Assembly: GCA_030146915.1 (NCBI GenBank)
Contig: JASLAT010000031.1
Coordinates: 1-46,248, forward strand
Direction: 5' to 3'
From: Tissierellales bacterium
GTDB taxonomy: Bacteria; Bacillota; Clostridia; Tissierellales; Tissierellaceae
Length of the DNA: 46,248 bases
Part shown: in pieces, positions 40,398 through 46,248 of the stretch
How positions within the stretch are numbered: the stretch's first letter is position 1
Layout of the letters: each line of letters opens with the position of its first letter
Notes under the pieces: model-generated
Databases searched by the model: none
The model's input: the letters and a program-made list of their open reading frames with translations, nothing else
Told to the model about the DNA's origin: nothing
Position numbers and translations under genes: made by a program

Positions 40398-42591
40398 AAT
40401 CTATTTTTATAAAGTTGATTGGAAGTAAAAGATTTGATAAAGCCATAGCTGCTGCTATAGTACCAGTATCATTAAATATGAATATAAATATCGAAGATAA
40501 GCCAATTAAGGCTAGTCCTTTACAAATACATTTTTTCGAATTTACTAGTTTTTTTATATAATTTTTCCTTTTTACATATATATATATTACTAATAGTAAC
40601 TCTATAAACAATACTATATTCCAATAGGACTTTGCAATATTCCAAAACACTTGTCTCAGCTTACTTTCTATAATCTCAAGTAGCTTAGAAATTCCTCCAC
40701 CATTTACTAAAGCTTTTATAGCTTTTCCTGCATGCGTTGGATTAGGATTAAATATTATATCTATTGATGCTAATCCTAATATTAATATAGTTACTATAAC
40801 TCCTAAGATAATTAGCTTTTTAACAGAAATATTTATATCTAATATTATGAAAACTGCTAATAACATTGTGAATATAGCTGCTAAAGTTCCACCCATATTA
40901 GCACCATAAAAAGGACTTAGTGCTAGTATTATAATACTTAAAAATAGAGTCGTTATAATTAACATTGTTTTTTTATCTAATTTAAAATATTCATAAAATG
41001 AAAATAAACCTAAAATGCTAGATGACAATAAAATTCCCATATAATCATTTCCTAGACCATAAAACCTTCCACCTGCTATTGCATCTGAACCAAAAGGAGA
41101 TATAATCATAAGTTTATTTATAAATATACTATCTAATATTATTATGCTACTTGTTAAAATAGATATATAAGCCAAAGACTTTAGCTTGCTTTTAGTTAAA
41201 CTATATATTACAAAAGCCAATAAAAATGAAGTTAATAATACATATCCTATGTCCATGAATATATTTTTATAAGATAAAAAGTTTACAGTAAGAATACTAA
41301 TAGGATAGGAAGTAGTCATAAGAATAAATACATCCTTATACTTACTATTTATATTTTTAAGTTTTGGTAAATATAAGAAGCATAAACTCAAAATTATTAG
41401 TCCTATATAAATCCAATGAAAAAACTTTCTATATTTTCTTATATATATGTGTTGCCTTTGGCTTTCTATTAAATTTTCCTCTATATTATTTGCTTCTACT
41501 ATTGTTATAGAGTCTCCAATAAAATTATCATCCTTTATTTCAAAGTGCTCTAAAAGAGTAGGAGCAAAATCAAAATTAGTAACCAGGCCTTCCCTTCTAG
41601 TTGTTATTGAGCTTAATAATCCTTTTTTTGTTTTATCACTTGAGACAATTATTGGAGTTAATCCAAAATTTCCTTTTTTAATCATATCCTTTGATGGATT
41701 AGGACTGATTATCATATACAAAGTATCTAATCTATCTAATCTTTTAAAAAGTTCCCCTAAAAAAAAGTCTGCTCTTTCAATAGAGTTTAATTTTTGAATA
41801 TTCCTTACTTCATCTGATGCTAACCTATCCATTTTTATAATTCTACTTATATCTCCAAAATCTATAAAAAGTATATCTATATTATCTATAATTTTATCTG
41901 TTTCATCGATTAACTTGTTCAATTCTAGCCTTTTACCACCTAAAATATCACTATCTTCAACTAAAAGTTCAGTGCCTATATTACCATAAGGAATCAGTCC
42001 CTCTTCATCTATGGCTATTAATGTAGATTCTCTATAATGTTTATCTAAATCTTTATTTCCAAGAAAACCTATATTTAAATTATTATTTTTTGCAATTTCT
42101 CCTAAAAGCCCCACTCTATTATTAGGAGTTACATCATATGCAGTTCTCTTTATATCTGCTATTGCTATATTAATTATATCTTGCCTTACCTTTAATTTCT
42201 GATTATATAATTCGTAGGCTTTAAAAGCTGGGATTTCTCCTACAAGACCATGATCTTGTAAAGAAATTAACTCATCATAATTAAAAGCATATCCTCCTTG
42301 AGTAGATGCTAAAGTACGAACTCCCATTCCTAAACTTAAATAGGTACTTCCCTTATTACTTATACTAGACTTAGCTCTAGTATTCATAAGCCCAAGGCCA
42401 CCGTTTTCTTTTAACTTATCTATATTAGGAGTGTTACTTAATAGTAAGTCTTCCATACTCATTTCATCTATCATTAATATAACAGCCTTTTTATCATTAA
42501 CTTTTTCACCATACACATTACTACTTAATACAAATATAAATACTAAGATAAGTATTATGTATTTAAAATTTATTTTATTTTTAAAAACCAA
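40396..42591 (-). CDS. Membrane protein with alkaline-phosphatase-superfamily ectodomain
   Basis: 731 aa. A signal/anchor helix (about residues 8-28) is followed by an extracytoplasmic domain of about 360 residues with phosphatase/sulfatase-like features: KAVILMIDEMSMEDLL ... TPNIDKLKENGGLGLMN, ILFIDFGDISRI, TLYMIISPNPSKDM, and TNFDFAPTLLEHFEI. Then about ten hydrophobic helices (residues 390-725) carry the motifs PFGSDAIAGGRFYGLGNDYMG and PFYGANMGGTLAA. I cannot state the substrate; lipid- or glycan-linked phosphate transfer at the envelope is a guess. The start is TTG 42591, 6 nt after GGAGGAGGAG; the in-frame ATG 42627 has no ribosome site. It is followed by a terminator and then the pilus operon. 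Confidence 0.7.
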   Translation of the reverse strand: MVFKNKINFKYIILILVFIFVLSSNVYGEKVNDKKAVILMIDEMSMEDLLLSNTPNIDKLKENGGLGLMNTRAKSSISNKGSTYLSLGMGVRTLASTQGGYAFNYDELISLQDHGLVGEIPAFKAYELYNQKLKVRQDIINIAIADIKRTAYDVTPNNRVGLLGEIAKNNNLNIGFLGNKDLDKHYRESTLIAIDEEGLIPYGNIGTELLVEDSDILGGKRLELNKLIDETDKIIDNIDILFIDFGDISRIIKMDRLASDEVRNIQKLNSIERADFFLGELFKRLDRLDTLYMIISPNPSKDMIKKGNFGLTPIIVSSDKTKKGLLSSITTRREGLVTNFDFAPTLLEHFEIKDDNFIGDSITIVEANNIEENLIESQRQHIYIRKYRKFFHWIYIGLIILSLCFLYLPKLKNINSKYKDVFILMTTSYPISILTVNFLSYKNIFMDIGYVLLTSFLLAFVIYSLTKSKLKSLAYISILTSSIIILDSIFINKLMIISPFGSDAIAGGRFYGLGNDYMGILLSSSILGLFSFYEYFKLDKKTMLIITTLFLSIIILALSPFYGANMGGTLAAIFTMLLAVFIILDINISVKKLIILGVIVTILILGLASIDIIFNPNPTHAGKAIKALVNGGGISKLLEIIESKLRQVFWNIAKSYWNIVLFIELLLVIYIYVKRKNYIKKLVNSKKCICKGLALIGLSSIFIFIFNDTGTIAAAMALSNLLLPINFIKID

Positions 42592-42641
42592 TCTACTCCT
42601 CCTCCAATTACCTATATTTTGTGTCATTATTCAATTTTGAA

Positions 42642-43280
42642 TCAAATTATAATATATCCAAAAAACTTATCCTTTATATTTTCAATTAAATCATCATATG
42701 CATTTTTTAAAATTTCTGCCTTAGAATTATCATCCGATAATATATCATCAATTAAAAAAGGTGCCCTATTATAATTCTCTTTTAACATACAATCGACATA
42801 TTTATTACTTCCTTTTACAAAGTCTAATGAACTAAAGATAACTTGATTTACTATTGGTTTATTATAGACTACATGGTCTTTAAATATTTCGCCATCTAAG
42901 AAACCTCTATTTTCATAAATCCTTACTGCCTGATATATATTATTAAGATTTATATCCTGACTAATAGGTAAATCTATATAGATCCTCTCCACTTTAGATA
43001 TAAAATCATAAGTGTTTATCTTTAGAAATGCCTCTGAATTAGGAAGGTTATTCAGTTCCTCTAGATAGGATTCATCATAAAAATCAGATTTTATTTTAGT
43101 AAATTTCAAAGTAGCTGAAAGCGGAGAGTATGTATATACCTTATAATGATTTAAAGTATATATAGAATTATCATCCATTTTTTCAACTTCTTCTTTAATA
43201 TCTATAGATGTTAGTCTATTTAAAATCTTCAATTTATCTTTTGTATTAGGCCCTATCAAACCTATATTTAATTTTTTCAT
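42642..43280 (-). CDS. Uncharacterised cytoplasmic protein (212 aa)
   Basis: I do not recognise this protein. It has no signal peptide or membrane helix. The start MKKLNIGLIGPNTKDKLKIL has a Gly-rich turn after a strand, similar to a degenerate phosphate-binding loop. The body is acidic with strands and helices (LPISQDINLNNIYQAVRIYENRGFLD, then a C-terminal amphipathic helix). ATG 43280 is chosen for its AAGAGGG site; the ORF extends 27 nt further. It is followed by the membrane phosphatase-like gene after 50 bp and may form a unit with it. Confidence 0.55.
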   Translation of the reverse strand: MKKLNIGLIGPNTKDKLKILNRLTSIDIKEEVEKMDDNSIYTLNHYKVYTYSPLSATLKFTKIKSDFYDESYLEELNNLPNSEAFLKINTYDFISKVERIYIDLPISQDINLNNIYQAVRIYENRGFLDGEIFKDHVVYNKPIVNQVIFSSLDFVKGSNKYVDCMLKENYNRAPFLIDDILSDDNSKAEILKNAYDDLIENIKDKFFGYIII

Positions 43281-43370
43281 ATCTAACAACCCTCTTTCTA
43301 TCCCCATCTGCTAATATATTTTACCATAGTTTACATTAGAGTATACAGTTTTTTAGAAATTTCCCTTTAA

Positions 43371-43417
43371 AAATATAAGGATAGGGTTTACAGGTAGTAA
43401 ACCCTATCCTTATATTT
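43371..43417 (-). terminator. Long perfect hairpin after folT
   Basis: A 21-bp perfect stem (43371-43391 with 43397-43417) with a 5-nt loop lies about 20 nt after the folT stop. Both arms end in A/T runs, so it can terminate either strand. Confidence 0.8.
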
Positions 43418-43436
43418 ATGTTAACTTTACCATCTA

Positions 43437-43970
43437 CTACTTAAGATTTCTATAATCTATATATTTATAAGTAGCATCTATAATAGTCTTTATTAAAAAA
43501 GCGTAAACTGGTGCTTGAGTAGCCTGTTTAACAGCTGCTTTTGACATTTTTATAAAAAATGTTCCTGGAGCATATAGTTTATCTATAAAAAATGGAACTA
43601 AAAATACACTAGTTATGAATTGTCCTACAATAACTCCTACTAATACTTTCCAAAACTTGAATTTTGGATACTTATCTCCTAATAAATTCGTTACTATTAC
43701 TGGTATCAATCCAGTAAGCGCTGAAGTCATTATAAATAAAGGATTAAATTCACCTGTAGTTGAAGGTCTTATTATAAACGCTACGATATCGGTAACCGCA
43801 CCAACTAAAAAACCCATCCCTGGACCTAAGGCATATCCAGATAAAATAATTGGTAGACCTCCAAAACTCAAAATTCCCATTCTTAATGTGTTAATAACAA
43901 CACCAATAGCTACAAATATAGCTACATAAGATATCTCTCTTGTTGAAAATTTACTACTATTTTTTTGCAT
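43437..43970 (-). CDS. folT: ECF transporter S component for folate
   Basis: 177 aa with five to six hydrophobic helices. The sequence starts with a Lys-rich N-terminus followed by ISYVAIFVAIGVVINTLRMG and GGLPIILSGYALGPGMGFLVGAVTDIVAFIIRPST near residues 37-70, the typical region of the FolT/RibU-type substrate-binding subunit. It binds a vitamin and works with a shared EcfA-EcfA'-EcfT module encoded elsewhere. Folate is assigned because a tetrahydrofolate riboswitch precedes it; sequence alone would leave the ligand open. AAAGGAG stands 7 nt before the ATG. Confidence 0.85.
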   Translation of the reverse strand: MQKNSSKFSTREISYVAIFVAIGVVINTLRMGILSFGGLPIILSGYALGPGMGFLVGAVTDIVAFIIRPSTTGEFNPLFIMTSALTGLIPVIVTNLLGDKYPKFKFWKVLVGVIVGQFITSVFLVPFFIDKLYAPGTFFIKMSKAAVKQATQAPVYAFLIKTIIDATYKYIDYRNLK

Positions 43971-44029
43971 AAAAAAACTCCTTTCCTAACAGTCTGCAAG
44001 GTAAGAAAGAAGATTACAAACTTACTGCA

Positions 44030-44112
44030 GTGAACGCGATAGTATGTCGCAGCCTTAGCTTTCGTCTTAAAACAACGTTCCATTTTTAAGCACTTCACGC
44101 ATACTACCTACC
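44030..44112 (-). promoter_or_regulatory. Tetrahydrofolate (THF) riboswitch
   Basis: The minus strand carries the THF-riboswitch landmarks in order. GGTAGTATG (44100-44108) pairs with CATACTATC (44038-44046). The core GCGTGAAGTG is at 44091-44100. A perfect 7-bp stem, CTTAAAA/TTTTAAG, is at 44084-44090 and 44066-44072. AACGTTG and then ACGAAAGC follow, and a pseudoknot GAACG (44076-44080) with CGTTC (44032-44036) closes it. It lies about 60 nt before folT. A further hairpin in 43988-44030 (CTGCAGTAAG with CTTACCTTGCAG) and a pyrimidine-rich segment near AAAGGAG may form the expression platform; translation control is likely but not proven. Confidence 0.85.
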
Positions 44113-44162
44113 CTGTTAATTATTATTTTCTAACTATCATAATATCATAACCAGTTAATTTT

Positions 44163-45005
44163 TCAAGCATTTTTAATAATACCCATAGAAATCAGAGTTG
44201 CATTTATTTCTGCACCTAAAATTACTAAAGTACTACTAGAATACATCCAAATTAAAAGAATAATTATACCACCAATACTTCCATATGTTTTTGAGTAATC
44301 ACCAAAGTTATTTATATAAAAACTAAAAGCTTTTGAAAAAAACCAAATACCCAAAGTAGAAAATATTGCACCGTATAAATTATCCTTAAAACTAACTTCT
44401 CTTTTATCTAGAGAAATAGATATATAGTATAATAAAGTTAAACTTAGTATTATTCCAAAAAAAGGTAAAAAGATTTTTAAAATTTTTAAAGCAATTAGTA
44501 AAAAGCTATAGTTATAAAAATATTTCTCCATTAAAGGTGTAGTTGCAAGCCCTAATAATAGGATTATTATTAATAATACAAATAAAATAAATGTAAAGGC
44601 TATAGATAGTAATCTAAGTTTAATAATTCCTCTATCTTCATTCACATCATATGCCCTATTTACAGCTTTAAATATTGCTAAAATACCATTCGATGCTGAC
44701 CATATAGTAAAAACTGCACCAAAGGATAAAAGGCCTATATTACTATTAGAAACTATGTCACTTATTAACCCGTATAAAAACATTTTTGATTCATATGGTA
44801 AAAACCTTAATAGTTCTATCAATACTTCTTGATCCGCTAATGGAGTAAATTTTATTAAATTAAGAAAAAATATCAAAAAAGGAAAAATTGATAATATTAA
44901 ATAGTAGGTCAATTGTGCTGATAATTCTGTCACTCTATCATCTTTTACTCTATAAACTAATTCACTTACAAACTTTTTAATTTCATCAAGTTTTAGTTTA
45001 TTCAT
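44163..45005 (-). CDS. YihY/BrkB family membrane protein
   Basis: 280 aa, six hydrophobic helices. Family landmarks are ELSAQLTYYLILSIFPFLIFFLNLI near the N-terminus, LLSFGAVFTIWSASNGILAIFKAVNRAYDV near residue 100 and GSIGGIIILLIWMYSSSTLVILGAEINA at the C-terminus. The family is conserved in bacteria but its biochemical function is unclear; older annotations call it ribonuclease BN or virulence factor BrkB. The ATG overlaps the stop codon of a small ORF upstream by 8 nt and has only a weak ribosome site, so it is probably translated after that ORF. It follows recA and its terminator. Confidence 0.88.
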   Translation of the reverse strand: MNKLKLDEIKKFVSELVYRVKDDRVTELSAQLTYYLILSIFPFLIFFLNLIKFTPLADQEVLIELLRFLPYESKMFLYGLISDIVSNSNIGLLSFGAVFTIWSASNGILAIFKAVNRAYDVNEDRGIIKLRLLSIAFTFILFVLLIIILLLGLATTPLMEKYFYNYSFLLIALKILKIFLPFFGIILSLTLLYYISISLDKREVSFKDNLYGAIFSTLGIWFFSKAFSFYINNFGDYSKTYGSIGGIIILLIWMYSSSTLVILGAEINATLISMGIIKNA

Positions 45006-45171
45006 TTTCTATCATTTTCTTATAAGATTTATATAGACTCATGGTAGTAATACTTCCTAATACAAATCCTGATATACTTCCAATTTTAAAACCTTTTTTA
45101 ATTGCCTTATTTCCTATAAACAAACCACCTATTACAATCCCACCCATTAAAGAAGTTATTCTCTTTCTCAT
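44998..45171 (-). CDS. Small glycine-zipper membrane protein (57 aa)
   Basis: ATG at 45169-45171 preceded by GAGGTGAT. The product reads MRKRITSLMGGIVIGGLFIG..., then a second hydrophobic stretch (ISGFVLGSITTMSLY) and a basic end. Gly-rich helices (GGIVIGG, GSISGFVLGS) suggest close helix packing in the membrane. The stop (44998-45000) overlaps the start of the YihY/BrkB gene, so the two are likely translationally coupled. Too short for many gene callers. No family recognised with certainty; it resembles small YtxH-like envelope proteins. Confidence 0.75.
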   Translation of the reverse strand: MRKRITSLMGGIVIGGLFIGNKAIKKGFKIGSISGFVLGSITTMSLYKSYKKMIENE

Positions 45172-45205
45172 ATAATCACCTCATATGATGCTTACCCATA
45201 AAAAC

Positions 45206-45237
45206 ATAAAAAAAAGCACCTCGTTCAAAGAGGTACT
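45206..45237 (-). terminator. Terminator of recA
   Basis: AGTACCTC and GAGGTGCT form an 8-bp stem (with one G-U) and the minus strand continues in a long T-run. It lies just after the recA stop. Confidence 0.85.
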
Positions 45238-45241
45238 CATT

Positions 45242-46248
45242 TTATTTTTTTGATTCTTGTTTTTTTACTTCTTCTTTTTTACTAGAATTTTGCTTATCTG
45301 TTTTTTCTACATCCTCTATTAGGTCAGCTTCAACTCTTATTTTATGTTCAATTTCCGCAGCAATCTCTGGATTTTCTACTAAAAAATCTTTTGAATTTTC
45401 CCTTCCTTGTCCTAATCTATGGTCTCCATAGCTATACCAAGATCCGGCTTTATCTATTATTCCAAACTCTGTACCCACATCTAAAATATTACCCTCTTTA
45501 GATATTCCAGTACCATACATGATATCAAATTCAGCCTTTTTAAAAGGTGGTGCAACCTTATTCTTTACAACTCTTACTCGTGTTCTATTTCCTATCATTT
45601 GATCACCCTGTTTAAGAGTCTCTATTCTCCTTATATCAAGTCTAACACTTGAATAAAATTTAAGTGCTCTACCACCGGTTGTTGTTTCTGGACTTCCAAA
45701 TATTACTCCGACTTTTTCCCTAAGTTGATTTATAAACATTATAGTAGCATTGGATTTGTTTATAGCTCCAGTAAGTTTTCTAAGTGCTTGAGACATAAGT
45801 CTTGCTTGCAAACCTACGTAACTATCTCCCATTTCACCTTCTATCTCAGCTTTTGGAACCAAAGCAGCAACAGAGTCAATAACAACTATATCAACAGCCC
45901 CACTTCTTACTAAAGCTTCTGCTATTTCTAAAGCTTGTTCTCCTGTATCAGGCTGGGACACTATTAAATTCTCTATATCTACTCCTAAGTTTTTTGCATA
46001 GCCTGGATCTAGAGCATGTTCTGCATCTATGAAAGCTGCAATGCCTCCATTTTTTTGAGCTTCTGCTATAACATGTAGTGCCACAGTGGTTTTACCAGAA
46101 GATTCAGGCCCAAAAATCTCCACAACTCTTCCTCTAGGTAATCCACCAATACCCAATGCTATATCTAAATCTAATGAACCAGTTGGAATAACTTCTAGAT
46201 CTAACTTTACATCCTCACCTAATTTCATAACAGAACCTTTTCCAAATT
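45242..46248 (-). CDS. recA: Recombinase A, 5' end beyond the window
   Basis: At least 335 residues are visible. The frame runs off the right edge with FGKGSVMKLGED, so the true start is outside; the ATG at 46228 is internal (in full-length RecA about 25 residues precede it). Walker A is GPESSGKTTVALH, then YAKNLGVDIENLIVSQPDTGEQALEIAE, LVVIDSVAALVPK-like VVIDSVAALVPKAEIEGEMGD, and the L2 loop with INQLREKVGVIFGSPETTTGGRALKFY. It forms filaments on single-stranded DNA for strand exchange and SOS. The C-terminal tail is Lys-rich (KTDKQNSSKKEEVKKQESKK) rather than strongly acidic. Confidence 0.97.
   Translation of the reverse strand, partial: FGKGSVMKLGEDVKLDLEVIPTGSLDLDIALGIGGLPRGRVVEIFGPESSGKTTVALHVIAEAQKNGGIAAFIDAEHALDPGYAKNLGVDIENLIVSQPDTGEQALEIAEALVRSGAVDIVVIDSVAALVPKAEIEGEMGDSYVGLQARLMSQALRKLTGAINKSNATIMFINQLREKVGVIFGSPETTTGGRALKFYSSVRLDIRRIETLKQGDQMIGNRTRVRVVKNKVAPPFKKAEFDIMYGTGISKEGNILDVGTEFGIIDKAGSWYSYGDHRLGQGRENSKDFLVENPEIAAEIEHKIRVEADLIEDVEKTDKQNSSKKEEVKKQESKK

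Noticed and set aside
43371..43417. 21-bp palindrome considered as an origin or recombination site
   Set aside because: It sits just after folT, has A/T runs on both arms and behaves as a bidirectional terminator; no duplicate in the window.

Overview
The window is AT-rich (roughly 30% GC by eye), densely packed, and has strong AGGAGG-type ribosome binding sites. Gene content and order (IspH fused to ribosomal protein S1, ScpAB, RecN, TlyA, XseAB, NusB, Asp23, EF-P, a type IV pilus locus) point to a low-GC anaerobic Firmicute in Clostridia/Tissierellia. That placement is inference; no rRNA gene is present to confirm it. Several genes appear to start with TTG, and two have no canonical start codon at the right distance from their ribosome binding site.

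Layout. Bases 1-5.2 kb are accessory and decayed: the C-terminal end of a serine recombinase, a truncated AlbA_2/Schlafen-type regulator with a repeat-rich promoter, a NERD-domain pseudogene with two in-frame stops, small membrane proteins, a broken small-protein gene, and a secreted metallo-beta-lactamase-fold hydrolase. The hydrolase shares a C-terminal Cys/His module with a neighbouring membrane protein. Bases 5.0-8.7 kb hold a D,D-carboxypeptidase, an arginase-family protein, MtnA and a small basic membrane protein. Nearly everything from 8.8 kb to the right edge is on the minus strand, so it is read from high to low coordinates.

In the direction of transcription from the right edge: recA (cut by the window end), a small ORF coupled to a YihY/BrkB membrane protein, a tetrahydrofolate riboswitch ahead of folT, an unknown protein, a membrane protein with an alkaline-phosphatase-like ectodomain, and a type IV pilus operon (pilB-pilC-pilin-pilM-pilN-pilO-four prepilin-like genes) that runs into aroK and efp. 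Then come asp23, nusB-xseA-xseB-ispA, and the most notable element: a noncoding RNA of about 550 nt with its own promoter, immediately upstream of a four-helix membrane protein. Its size, position (ispA - RNA - membrane protein - tlyA - recN) and the neighbouring protein match the OLE RNA/OapA ribonucleoprotein system. Downstream are tlyA, recN, a SteA/SteB-like pair with two glycan glycosyltransferases, a DUF3866 protein, nudF, a tyrosine recombinase and two nucleoside phosphorylases. After a terminator, a second operon runs scpA-scpB-rluB-mnmM-phosphatase-flavoprotein-aroH-cmk-plsC-ispH/S1.

Working together, these genes cover isoprenoid supply (ispH, ispA), envelope growth and division (SteAB, glycosyltransferases, plsC, carboxypeptidase), chromosome maintenance (recA, recN, xseAB, scpAB, xerD-like), nucleotide salvage and translation/RNA modification (efp, rluB, tlyA, mnmM, nusB). 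I saw no tRNA, rRNA, CRISPR array or complete insertion sequence.
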